NCBI RefSeq assembly: GCF_001908205.1
Contig: NZ_LGHL01000054.1
Span: 1-46,791 of the forward strand
Direction: 5' to 3'
Source of the DNA: Bradyrhizobium sp. NAS80.1
GTDB lineage: Bacteria; Pseudomonadota; Alphaproteobacteria; Rhizobiales; Xanthobacteraceae
Length of the DNA stretch: 46,791 nucleotides
Each line of letters starts with the position of its first letter. Positions within the stretch are counted from its first letter, which is position 1. Under the pieces are notes generated by a model. It saw only the letters and a list, made by a program, of their open reading frames with translations. It made no database searches and was not told the DNA's origin. Shown here piece by piece: positions 8,314-16,406 of the stretch. The position numbers were made by a program, and so were the translations under genes.

Positions 8314-9131
8314 GTCCGCCGGCTCCGCGATTGTGGATCGAGAATGTCGCGCAGGCCGTCGCCAAGCAGGTTGAGGCCGAGCACCGTCAGGAAGATGGCG
8401 AGGCCCGGAAAGACCGAGAGCCACGGCGCCGTCGTGATCTGGTCGCGGGCGTCCGACAACATGCTGCCCCAGCTTGGGAAGGGCGGGCGGACGCCGAGGC
8501 CAAGGAAGGACAATGCGGCTTCGGACAAGACCGCACTGCCCATGCCGAGCGTGCCGATGACGACGATAGGTCCGAGCATGTTCGGCAGGAGCTGCGTGAT
8601 CATGATCCGCAAATCTCCGTAGCCGAGCACGGTTGCCGCCTGCACATAGCCCTGGCTCTTGAGCGACAGCGCCGACGCCCGTGCGATCCGGCACGTGAAA
8701 GACCAGTTGGTCAGCCCGAGTGCGATGAGCAGGCTCGTCAGGCCAGGGCCAAGCACCGCCATGATGGCAAGTGCGAAGATCAGCGAGGGGATCGCCAGCA
8801 TCAGGTTGGTCAGCCCGTTGACGAAATCGTCCCACCAGCCGCCCCAATAGCCGGCGCTCAGGCCCAGCCCGACGCCGATGACGCTGTTGATGAGCTGCGA
8901 GACGATGCCGACCGTCAGCGAGATACGGGCGCCGTACACGACGCGGGAGTATATGTCGCGGCCCTGATCGTCGGTACCGAACCACCAGGTCCAGCTCGGG
9001 GCTTCTTCCGCGTTCAGCAGGTTGGCGTCCAGGACAGGATCCGTGTGCGCCAGCCAAGGCGCGAGCAGGCCCACCAGGATCGCAAGCGCGAACAACGCGC
9101 CACCGATGATGAGATTGGCGCGGAGCTTCAT
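8310..9131 (-). CDS. Peptide/nickel-type ABC transporter permease (DppC-like)
   Basis: The 273-residue protein starts at ATG 9131 (MKLRANLIIGGALFALAILV), overlapping the end of the DppB-like gene by 4 bp. An N-terminal membrane helix is followed by the DppC signature FGTDDQGRDIYSRVVYGAR and then by the BPD_transp_1 domain with about five helices, with a coupling-helix region near AASVLGYG-like sequence (QAATVLGYGDLRI). It is one of two permease subunits forming the inner-membrane channel. Length is within the family range (270-300). Confidence 0.93.
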   Translation of the reverse strand: MKLRANLIIGGALFALAILVGLLAPWLAHTDPVLDANLLNAEEAPSWTWWFGTDDQGRDIYSRVVYGARISLTVGIVSQLINSVIGVGLGLSAGYWGGWWDDFVNGLTNLMLAIPSLIFALAIMAVLGPGLTSLLIALGLTNWSFTCRIARASALSLKSQGYVQAATVLGYGDLRIMITQLLPNMLGPIVVIGTLGMGSAVLSEAALSFLGLGVRPPFPSWGSMLSDARDQITTAPWLSVFPGLAIFLTVLGLNLLGDGLRDILDPQSRSRRT

Positions 9132-10051
9132 GCGTATCTGATCCTGGGATCGATCACGCCGTAGAGCACGTCGATCAGCAAGTTGATCGCGAGAAAGAAC
9201 AGCACCACCACGAGAATGGAGCCCTGGACGGCGGGAATGTCGCGCTGCAAGACACTGTCGACCAGCAGCGAGCCGATGCCCGGCCACGAGAACAATTTCT
9301 CGACCACGACCGCCTGCCCCATCAACGCGCCGAACTGCAGGCCTACGGTCGTGAGAATCAAGACGAGCGCGTTGCGCATCACATGCCACTGCACGACCCG
9401 GGTCTCGCTCATGCCCTTCGAGCGCGCGGTGCGGACAAAATCAGCCGTCATGATCTCGAGGACAGCGGCGCGCGTCGTCCGGGCCAGCAACGCCATCGGG
9501 GAGACGCCGAGTGTCACGGCCGGAAGGATCAGGTACTTGCCCCCTCCTTCGCCATAGCCAAAACTTGGCAACCAGCCGAGCTTCAGCGCGAACAGATACA
9601 TCAGCAGCAGTCCAAGCCAGAATTTGGCCATTGAAAGACCCGACACCGCCACGACCATCGAGGCCGTGTCGACGATACTGCCCGGCCGCAATGCAGCAAT
9701 GAAGCCGAGCGGCACGCCGACTATGATCGCAAATGTCATGGCTGCAAATATCAGTTGCAGTGTCGGTCCCATCCGCTTTGCGATCATGGTCGTGACCGGC
9801 TCGCGCGTCCGGAACGACGTCCCGAAATCACCGGTCGCAAGCTTTGCGATGTAGGAGCCGAAACGCACGTAGACGGGATCGTCGAGGCCGAGCTGCTTCT
9901 TCATGCGGAGCTCGACCTGCGGATCGCTATCGTCGCTCATGCTCGAGACGATGCTGCCAGGAACGACGCTGAACAGCACGAACACCAGCAGCACGACAGC
10001 GAGCACGGTCGGGATGGTTTGCAGGATTCGACGGATCAGGAAGGAGAACAT
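9128..10051 (-). CDS. Peptide/nickel-type ABC transporter permease (DppB-like)
   Basis: The 307-residue protein (from ATG 10051; a GTG at 10057 would add two residues) begins with the DppB-type helix FLIRRILQTIPTVLAVVLLV, followed by the periplasmic region LGLDDPVYVRFGSYIAKLATGD-like typical of the family (GDFGTSFRTREPV) and a six-helix permease domain. A purine-rich site, GAGAGGAAAA, lies just upstream. It heterodimerises with the DppC-like permease, whose gene start overlaps its stop. Confidence 0.93.
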   Translation of the reverse strand: MFSFLIRRILQTIPTVLAVVLLVFVLFSVVPGSIVSSMSDDSDPQVELRMKKQLGLDDPVYVRFGSYIAKLATGDFGTSFRTREPVTTMIAKRMGPTLQLIFAAMTFAIIVGVPLGFIAALRPGSIVDTASMVVAVSGLSMAKFWLGLLLMYLFALKLGWLPSFGYGEGGGKYLILPAVTLGVSPMALLARTTRAAVLEIMTADFVRTARSKGMSETRVVQWHVMRNALVLILTTVGLQFGALMGQAVVVEKLFSWPGIGSLLVDSVLQRDIPAVQGSILVVVLFFLAINLLIDVLYGVIDPRIRYA

Positions 10052-10111
10052 CGGCACTTTTCCTCTCTCCCTCCATCGTTTGCTGCGATGGAGGGAGCGC
10101 GAGAGCGCATG

Positions 10112-11701
10112 TCACTTCGCGGGCGAGGTCTCGTCGACCCAGAGGTCTTCGACGTTTTGATGGGTCAGCTCCGTCGCATTAAGCTGAATTCCCTTGAGCC
10201 ACGGCTGCACCGCCATGACCGCCTTGTTATAGTTGAAGAACCAGACCGGCGCCTCGTCATAGAGCAGCGCATTGGCCTTTTGCAGCAGCTGGGTACGCTT
10301 TGCAGCGTCGTCGGCCTGCCCTGCTTCATCCATCAACTTGTCGAACTCGGCATTCCTGAAGTTCATGTAGTTGCAGGCTGGCTGTGGCGTCGACGAGTGG
10401 AAGCATTTGAGGGCCGCCTGGGGATCCGGGCCTGTCGCCTGGGAATATATGAAGGCCTGGTAGTCGCCGCTGCGCACCACCTCCGCCAGCACTGCGGTCT
10501 CGACCTGCTTGACCTTCGCCTTGATGCCGACCTTGTCCAGCATCGGGATGACGGCCGAGACGATCGGCAAGCCCCAGCTTTCATTCTGGCTGGTGGTCCA
10601 TTCGAATTCGAAGCCCGAGGGATAGCCCGCTTCAGTCAGCAACTGCTTGGCCTTGGCGGGATCGTAGGGGTACGGCTTCATGGCCTTGTCGTAGGCGGGA
10701 GAGGTCAGCGGCAACCAGCTGGTGGCACGATAGGCCTTGCCCTTGACGAGCTTGTTGATGATCAGGTCGGTATCGATCGCGTAGTTGATCGCCTGCCGGA
10801 CGCGCTTGTCGGCGAACGGCTTGAACGAGGGATTCATCCCCATGTAACGCGTGAAGACCTCGGCGACTTCGACGATGGTGCCCTTGAGGCCGGAATCGGC
10901 CTGATAGGCAACATACTGCGCGGGCCCGAGCACCGAGGTGTCGATCTCCTTGTTGCGGAAGGCGACATCGCGTGCCGCGGCCTCGGCCATGATCGACACG
11001 ATGACCTTGTCGGCATAGGGCTTGCCGGGCTTGTAGAACCGGTCCCACCGCTCCAGGACGATGCGCGATCCCGGCACGTGCTCGACGAATTTGAATGGGC
11101 CAAGACCGATCGGCTTCTGGATGAAGCTCTCCTTGGCGGCCTCATCGGCGGGATAGATCGAGGTCAGCGCGGTGAAGAAGTAGAAGCCCGGATCGACTTT
11201 CTCGGTCAGCTTCATTTCGAGAGTGAAATCGTCGATCTTCTTCAGGCCGGAGATTTCCTTGGCCTGCCCCTTCTCGACCGCGGCCGCGCCCTCGATCACA
11301 CGGACAAAACGCGCACCGGGAAAGGCCTTGGTGCCATCCATGATGCGGTTGTAGGACCAGATGACGTCGTCGGCCGTCATCTTGCGGCCATTGTGGAAAT
11401 AGGCGTCGTCGCGCAGCTTGAACGTGTGAACGAGACCTCCGCCCGAGACCACGTCCTCCTTGGCAAGCTCCAGAACCGGCTTGCCTTCCGCGGAATCCCA
11501 GATGTAGAGCGACCGATGCAGGGCCTTGGCGTATATCTCGTCCTGGGCGCGCTGCGTCGTATGAATGTCCAGGCTGGTGAAGCTCGAGCCGTAGGGCGCG
11601 GTCATGCGGATGGTTCCACCCTTGCGCGGTGTCTGGGCCTCCGCCGTGGCGGCGAGCGCCAGTCCCAAACCAGCGACGATCGCCACTATCCTGAACATCA
11701 T
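10112..11701 (-). CDS. ABC transporter substrate-binding protein, SBP_bac_5 (DppA/OppA-like)
   Basis: The 529-residue protein has a Sec signal peptide (MMFRIVAIVAGLGLALAATA, probable cleavage after AEA at residues 20-22). The mature part follows the family 5 extracellular binding protein pattern: RKGGTIRM at the start, LRDDAYFHNGRKMTADDVIW, and RQAINYAIDTDLIIN in the middle lobe. It should deliver peptides or another ligand, possibly nickel-chelate or an opine-like compound, to the permeases encoded just downstream on the same strand (60 bp gap). A GGAGGGAAC site precedes the ATG at 11701. The ligand cannot be assigned from sequence. Confidence 0.93.
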   Translation of the reverse strand: MMFRIVAIVAGLGLALAATAEAQTPRKGGTIRMTAPYGSSFTSLDIHTTQRAQDEIYAKALHRSLYIWDSAEGKPVLELAKEDVVSGGGLVHTFKLRDDAYFHNGRKMTADDVIWSYNRIMDGTKAFPGARFVRVIEGAAAVEKGQAKEISGLKKIDDFTLEMKLTEKVDPGFYFFTALTSIYPADEAAKESFIQKPIGLGPFKFVEHVPGSRIVLERWDRFYKPGKPYADKVIVSIMAEAAARDVAFRNKEIDTSVLGPAQYVAYQADSGLKGTIVEVAEVFTRYMGMNPSFKPFADKRVRQAINYAIDTDLIINKLVKGKAYRATSWLPLTSPAYDKAMKPYPYDPAKAKQLLTEAGYPSGFEFEWTTSQNESWGLPIVSAVIPMLDKVGIKAKVKQVETAVLAEVVRSGDYQAFIYSQATGPDPQAALKCFHSSTPQPACNYMNFRNAEFDKLMDEAGQADDAAKRTQLLQKANALLYDEAPVWFFNYNKAVMAVQPWLKGIQLNATELTHQNVEDLWVDETSPAK

Positions 11702-11811
11702 GTTCCCTCCGACAATGCAGGCGTGTCCCGATCAGAGAGTTGACCATTCACAGCATGTCGAATGCAAGCTCCTTGAATAGTGCGTCGGGCCGATTTGTGA
11801 GCACGCGCCCT

Positions 11812-11942
11812 CGCCGGTCGCGCCATTTTCGCGCTGCACCAGCGAGGTCGGCGATTGCCGGAAACGCCTCTGCCTCCACCATGATCGTCCTTGCCGGCCG
11901 CTCGGCGCGGGCTTCCTTGATCGTCGGTTTGCACGGATTATC
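11812..11942 (-). pseudogene. Relic of the 3' end of mtnK (methylthioribose kinase)
   Basis: About 130 bp match 18056-18184, the segment near the 3' end of the intact mtnK gene. The relic reads KEARAERPARTIMVEAEAFP and AIADLAGAARKWRD, against the intact SEARAVRLARAMMVETGSFP and AIADVTGAAKKLRD. No start, kinase domain or frame continuation is present. It has the same strand and the same position relative to the FAD and GNAT relics as mtnK has to the intact FAD and GNAT genes. Confidence 0.85.
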
Positions 11943-11994
11943 GGGGGTGGCTATCGTAAGACATTGCAACCGATCGCCGTTTAGGGGCGCGATC

Positions 11995-12178
11995 ATGCCG
12001 CGACATGTCGCTTGCCTGCTTGCTGTCCTCGTAACCCTTGTTTTCGCACCTGCCGCGACCGCTGCCGATATCAAGGTGATGATCTCGTCCGGGATCGACC
12101 TTTTTGAAATTCCTCTCCTCTGCGGACGCCGCAGCCGTCATCGCGAAAGCTGGATTGAAGCCGTTGTCGTGGCGTTGA
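11995..12178 (+). pseudogene. Relic of a ModA-like periplasmic binding protein gene
   Basis: From ATG 11995 the frame encodes a convincing signal peptide (hydrophobic LLAVLVTLVFAPAATA) and then ADIKVMISSG, the usual mature start of ModA-like (molybdate-type) substrate-binding proteins in rhizobia. After about 35 residues the frame breaks. In the next frame the sequence reads FLSSADAAAVIAKAGLKPLS and then a TGA stop at 12176, which resembles the C-terminus of the same family. The roughly 200 residues between are deleted, so only the two ends remain. No intact copy lies in the window. Confidence 0.75.
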
Positions 12179-12285
12179 AGTTTGCTGGCCCGGCCATCAC
12201 AGCTTGAGCTTCCGGGTGATCCGGAAAATTGATATACAGGCCTCAACTTGAGGTTACTGGCACATTTTCTAACGCGGGTAGACTC

Positions 12286-13221
12286 GTGATCCATTGGGTG
12301 CGACGTCTTGCCGACTCTACCTCCGCCCTAACAGGACGGCTCGCCCGGAGCGCTGCCAAGAGGCAACCCCTTAAGTATTTGATCATCTCCTATCTGGTGT
12401 TGCGAGACGATCCTCCACAAGAATGGCATCGCAAAATAAAAGTCTATCGGTTTGCTTTTTGGGCCGTAGCACTTAGCGCCACGTTAGGTGCCCTTGATCC
12501 AAGAGGTTCAGCATCCTGGACTGACGGTTTCAAGTCGCTCTCAACGGAACAAAACGATCAATTCATCCAAATCTTCGATCTCCGTGACGTAATGAACTAC
12601 GATGTGTATGCAAGCCCTCCTGGATATGTTCTGCGCTATGAAGATGCGATCGCGGAAATTCTGCTTCCTGGAAGCTCTTCCGCGGCAAAGAAAATTCGAC
12701 CCAAGGCAGGCTCGATCGACCCCTACCTAATTGGGAATTACCTCGCGACGCAGAATGCTTCGCTCGGCAAAGCCTTCACTGAAGCGGTCGAACGCGAGAA
12801 CCGGACACAAGGCCTGTCAATCAAGCTGATTGATTTCGCCTCTCGGGTCATATTTCTCCTGGGTTTCCTCGTCGTGCATGGCCTTGTGGCTCCGAAGGGA
12901 GTGCCTCTCAAGACAACAGCGCGACCATATCTCCTGGTCACGGGAGCGGCGGCCGCCCTCGTCTGGGGGCCGTTCTGGTTCGGAATGGCCCTGGTACATT
13001 ACCTTCTTTCAACCGGTTCGGTTGCACTTCTTTACTCAGAACTAGCCTTCGGATGTTTCCTGCTACTGCTAATAGCCAAGAGGCAGTACGCTCTGGCGGT
13101 CGTGTACGAGAGATCGCAGACGCGCATCTATTCGGCGGTTATATTGTCCTATCTTGTCGTATACGTCGCGACGGTGCTGGTTGCGAACGGGCTTCTCAAA
13201 GTAGTTCAAAGACTTTACTAG
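12286..13221 (+). CDS. Hypothetical multi-pass membrane protein
   Basis: I do not recognise this family. The frame gives 311 residues from GTG 12286, or 330 from TTG 12229; neither start has a strong ribosome-binding site. One hydrophobic segment lies near the N-terminus (FAFWAVALSATLGAL), followed by a soluble, probably periplasmic region of about 110 residues, and then four membrane helices in the C-terminal half (around VIFLLGFLVVHGLVAP, LLVTGAAAALVWGPFWFGM, LAFGCFLLLLIAKR and AVILSYLVVYVATVLVANGL). The C-terminal half is reminiscent of Yip1-type membrane domains, but this is only an impression. Codon use is clearly richer in A and T than in the flanking genes, which suggests acquisition by transfer. 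Confidence 0.7.
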   Translation: MIHWVRRLADSTSALTGRLARSAAKRQPLKYLIISYLVLRDDPPQEWHRKIKVYRFAFWAVALSATLGALDPRGSASWTDGFKSLSTEQNDQFIQIFDLRDVMNYDVYASPPGYVLRYEDAIAEILLPGSSSAAKKIRPKAGSIDPYLIGNYLATQNASLGKAFTEAVERENRTQGLSIKLIDFASRVIFLLGFLVVHGLVAPKGVPLKTTARPYLLVTGAAAALVWGPFWFGMALVHYLLSTGSVALLYSELAFGCFLLLLIAKRQYALAVVYERSQTRIYSAVILSYLVVYVATVLVANGLLKVVQRLY

Positions 13222-13491
13222 AGGCTTTCCACGATCAGTGCGGTTCGCTTTGCCCTCGGCACTGTCTCCGGGAAACGCGGCCGTAAGTCGAGATGACGAT
13301 CGTGATCATCACGAAGCGGCCATAGGCGGCCAGCGTACCCTGTGCATCGACGAAATAGCGCTAAAGCTACAAGTGTCCGCTCGTGTCCCCCACCGCGGAG
13401 ATTGGTCCGGCCTCCCGATGCGCGCAGGTGGAAACATAAACGCCAGCACGAAAGTCACGGACCACGCGCCTCGTGCGCCTCGGCCGCCGAC

Positions 13492-13698
13492 CTAGCCGGG
13501 GTCAGTCCACGTGCGCCAGTGGGTCGGCTCGATGTCGGCGTGCCGTTGACCGGAGCGATCGACCCAGTTGGTCCCGTCCTTGTGACAGGGATAAGGAATT
13601 GCATGGACAATACCATCGAAATCCAATGCGCAGATTTCGAGATCTCGGTCACGCGGAGCTGTCGAAGTGGGCTGCCATCCGGCTGTAGCTGCGTGCAT
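13492..13698 (-). CDS. Small WQPxSTAP-type hypothetical protein
   Basis: The 68-residue product contains WQPTSTAPRDRDLEICALD and ends with PTHWRTW. This matches a small-protein family common in Bradyrhizobium and relatives (WQPISTAPxDRDLELAV...PTHWREW); its function is unknown. ATG 13698 is preceded by GGAGG at 6 bp spacing, which favours this start over GTG 13704. There is no signal peptide or membrane segment. The flanking gaps (13222-13491 and 13699-13939) contain no gene I can support. Confidence 0.75.
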   Translation of the reverse strand: MHAATAGWQPTSTAPRDRDLEICALDFDGIVHAIPYPCHKDGTNWVDRSGQRHADIEPTHWRTWTDPG

Positions 13699-13939
13699 GA
13701 TCACCCTCCGCTAACGGTACAGAAGAGCGAGCTACCATCCTATTGCTTGATCGCGAGCTGCAGATGGCTGCGCCATTCCGCGGTAGGGCTAGCCTACCTG
13801 TTTCCAGTCGTGTCTAGATTATAGAATTAGGACGTAACGTCGAGTGTGAACTGGATCGCACTTCCGCCGCCATAGTGTCAATCCAGGCGCTCCTTTGTGG
13901 CACTGAGGCTGTCCATTTCGCGGGGGCACGAGAGGCGCA

Positions 13940-14848
13940 TTAAGTACCTGACTGCAACCACTCCGAGAAGGCTCGGATGGTTTTCTTGCGCGGATGGCTC
14001 GGCTTGCTGACCACATGGAAGCTATAGCCGGGCAAGCTCAACTTGAACGCTTTCACGAGCGTGCCGGCGGCGAGTTCGTTTGCCACCAGCACATCACTGA
14101 AAATCCCGACTCCCTGCCCGGCGATCACCGCCTCGATGGCGTGCAGTTCCTCGCGGAAACTCAGGTGCTGCATGTCCTTGAATTCGGGCACTTCCCGCCA
14201 TCTGCGCTGTGCCACGGCAAGCCATCTCTGCCATGTTGGCGGCTCACGATCGGCCGGTGACCAGTAGGAGTGGATCAGAACGTGGTTTGCAAGATCGACC
14301 GGCCTCTTCAGGCGTCCCGCTGAAAGCAGGCGCGGACTGCAGACCGGCCAGAATGTATCGCTGAAGAGATCATCGACGATCCCGTCTGTCGGCAGTACCC
14401 GGCTGGTTGCATAGCGAATGGCGACATCGCCATCTCCGGCCTGCAGATCGAGCACGGTGTCCGTGCCAATGACCTCCAGCGGTACATCAGGATGCAACTT
14501 TCGCCACACGGGCAGACGGGGCACCAGCCAGCGGCTGGCGAAAGCGTTGGTTGTCGTCACCCGAAGCGGCTGCTGGTCGCGCTCCTGCTTGACGGCCGCA
14601 ATTGCAGCGGCAAACACCTCGAGCCCGCCCCGAATGGCGGGGAACAGCTCCGCTCCGGCATCGGTCAGCGAAAGAGGTCGTGGCCTGCGCCGGAACAGCG
14701 CGCGACCACAATACTGCTCGAGCAATCCGATCTGGTGGCTGATCGCGGTTGGCGTCACGCCGAGTTCTTCCGCGGCCTTCTTGAAGCTCAGATGGCGGGC
14801 GGCAGCTTCAAAAGCGCGAAGTTCGATCAGGGGCGGCAGCTTGTGCAT
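13940..14848 (-). CDS. LysR-family transcriptional regulator (GcvA-like)
   Basis: The 302-residue protein has an N-terminal winged helix-turn-helix (residues 1-60: LIELRAFEAAARHLSFKKAA, then LGVTPTAISHQI) and the GcvA-type effector domain (residues 90-300; TTTNAFASRWLVPRLPVW, GVGIFSDVLVANELAAGTLV). It is divergent from the FAD oxidoreductase at 14955, with 106 bp between. A T-N11-A palindrome just upstream of its own start is a likely binding site. By the usual LysR pattern it probably regulates itself and the FAD oxidoreductase gene. The effector is unknown. Confidence 0.92.
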   Translation of the reverse strand: MHKLPPLIELRAFEAAARHLSFKKAAEELGVTPTAISHQIGLLEQYCGRALFRRRPRPLSLTDAGAELFPAIRGGLEVFAAAIAAVKQERDQQPLRVTTTNAFASRWLVPRLPVWRKLHPDVPLEVIGTDTVLDLQAGDGDVAIRYATSRVLPTDGIVDDLFSDTFWPVCSPRLLSAGRLKRPVDLANHVLIHSYWSPADREPPTWQRWLAVAQRRWREVPEFKDMQHLSFREELHAIEAVIAGQGVGIFSDVLVANELAAGTLVKAFKLSLPGYSFHVVSKPSHPRKKTIRAFSEWLQSGT

Positions 14849-14862
14849 GCGGCCAGTCTAGG

Positions 14863-14875
14863 TGAAATAAGTTCA
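14863..14875. promoter_or_regulatory. Candidate LysR-type binding box (T-N11-A)
   Basis: TGAAATAAGTTCA is an interrupted perfect palindrome (TGAA-N5-TTCA) of the T-N11-A form used by LysR regulators. It lies inside a wider inverted repeat, GGTGA (14861-14865) and TCACC (14879-14883). It sits 14 bp upstream of the LysR start codon and 79 bp upstream of the divergent FAD oxidoreductase start, which fits autoregulation plus activation. Confidence 0.55.
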
Positions 14876-14954
14876 TCGTCACCTGAATTCTTCGGATTTG
14901 CCCTGAGCCAGCCCACCATTGAGGATTGGGGGGTCGAACCGGGGAGACCGTGTC

Positions 14955-16331
14955 ATGTCGTCCATCGCATCCGTCGCCAGCGCCGCCGCCGACCTTAGCG
15001 CCTCCTTTGGAGGACAGCTCCTCAAACCTACGGACGAGGGCTTTGAGGAGGCGAGAAAGGTCCACAACGGGCTGGTCGACAAACGACCGGCATTGATTGC
15101 CCGATGCCGCGGTACGGCCGACGTCGTGGACGCCGTCGCGCTTGCGACCAAGCTCGGCCTTGAGGTCGCGGTTCGTGGCGGCGGCCATAATGTGGCAGGA
15201 CGCGCGACCATCGACGGCGGGATCATGATCGACCTGTCACCAATGAAGGGCGTCCACGTCGATGTAGCAGGCAAAACCGTACGGGCGCAGGGCGGGGTCA
15301 CGTGGGGCGAGGTCAATCGCGAGACGCAACTTCACGGACTTGCGGTTACCGGCGGCGTGGTCTCGACCACCGGGATCGCCGGACTGACCCTCGGCGGGGG
15401 ACTGGGCTGGCTGATGGGCAAGTACGGCCTTGCCCTGGATAATTTGCGGGCTGTCGAGCTCGTCACCGCCGACGGCAAGGTCTTGCGGGCCAGCAAGCAG
15501 GAGGAGCCCGATCTGTTCTGGGCCATTCGCGGCGGCGGCGGAAACTTTGGGATCGCAACCAGCCTCGAATACGACCTACACACAGTCGGGCCAATCATTA
15601 CCGGCGGCCCAATCATCCACCCCATCGAACGTTCCCGCGACCTGCTCGAATTCTTCCGGGCCCGTAGGCAGTCGTTAACGGACGAGCACACGCTGTTCGC
15701 GACCCTGACGCACGCGCCCGACGGGTCCGGCACGGAGGTCGCTGCTCTTGTCACCTGTCACTGCGGCCCTGCGACGGATGCCGAACGAGCCGTACGGCCG
15801 CTGAAACAGTTCGGGACTCCGATGATGGACGCAGTCGGGCCGATGCCCTATTGCCAGCTCAACAGCATGCTCGACGCCAACTACCCCAGGGGCGCCCTCA
15901 ACTACTGGAAATCGAACTTCCTCACGGAGCTGAGCGATGCTGCGATTGCGACCATGATCGAATGTTTCGCGCGCTGCCCGACTCCCATGGGCCAGCTGCT
16001 GCTTGAACACATCCACGGCGCGGCAACCCGTGTTGGTCCAGGGGATACGGCATTTCCGCATCGGCAGGATGGCTACAATTTCCTGATACTCACGCAATGG
16101 ATGCAGCCTGGCGACACCAGCCGCTGCATCTCGTGGGCACGCGAAACCTACGAAAGCATGCGGCCCTTCTTCGCCTCTGGCCGCTACGTCAATTATCTCG
16201 ATGACGACGAGGCGGGCGATCCTGTCGCTGCCGCGTATGGGCCGAACTACCGGCGTCTGCAGCGGATCAAGGCGAAATACGATCCGACGAATTTCTTTCG
16301 CATGAACCAGAACATCCGGCCGCTGGCCTGA
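14955..16331 (+). CDS. FAD-binding oxidoreductase (FAD_binding_4 / BBE type)
   Basis: From ATG 14955, preceded by GGGGAG, the protein has 458 residues. It carries an N-terminal PCMH-type FAD-binding domain with AVRGGGHNVAG, in which His78 fits the covalent FAD ligand of berberine-bridge-enzyme relatives, and GLTLGGGLGWLMGKYGLALD. The C-terminal BBE segment (YVNYLDDDE...YGPNYRRLQRIKAKYDP) follows. The residue where bicovalent members have a Cys (in the GKYGLALDNL stretch) appears to be Ala/Leu, so single covalent attachment is likely. Such enzymes oxidise alcohols, sugars or alkaloid-like substrates with oxygen; the substrate here is unknown. The LysR gene is divergent and a GNAT gene follows after 75 bp. 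A decayed copy of its 3' end is at 4373. Confidence 0.9.
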   Translation: MSSIASVASAAADLSASFGGQLLKPTDEGFEEARKVHNGLVDKRPALIARCRGTADVVDAVALATKLGLEVAVRGGGHNVAGRATIDGGIMIDLSPMKGVHVDVAGKTVRAQGGVTWGEVNRETQLHGLAVTGGVVSTTGIAGLTLGGGLGWLMGKYGLALDNLRAVELVTADGKVLRASKQEEPDLFWAIRGGGGNFGIATSLEYDLHTVGPIITGGPIIHPIERSRDLLEFFRARRQSLTDEHTLFATLTHAPDGSGTEVAALVTCHCGPATDAERAVRPLKQFGTPMMDAVGPMPYCQLNSMLDANYPRGALNYWKSNFLTELSDAAIATMIECFARCPTPMGQLLLEHIHGAATRVGPGDTAFPHRQDGYNFLILTQWMQPGDTSRCISWARETYESMRPFFASGRYVNYLDDDEAGDPVAAAYGPNYRRLQRIKAKYDPTNFFRMNQNIRPLA

Positions 16332-16406
16332 TCACCATGTGAAAGCGTTTCGTCCCTCTTAAGCCGTCGTTGGTCCGGCATACCGATCCCGGAGGAGAAC
16401 TCGAAC

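Noticed and set aside
9755..11743. Open frame of about 660 codons antisense to the peptide-binding protein gene
   Set aside because: The minus strand encodes a complete binding protein with signal peptide and family motifs; the plus-strand frame has none.
13222..13491. Possible coding relic on the minus strand (VDAQGTLAAYGRF-like translation)
   Set aside because: The segment is short and I could not match it to a family with any confidence.
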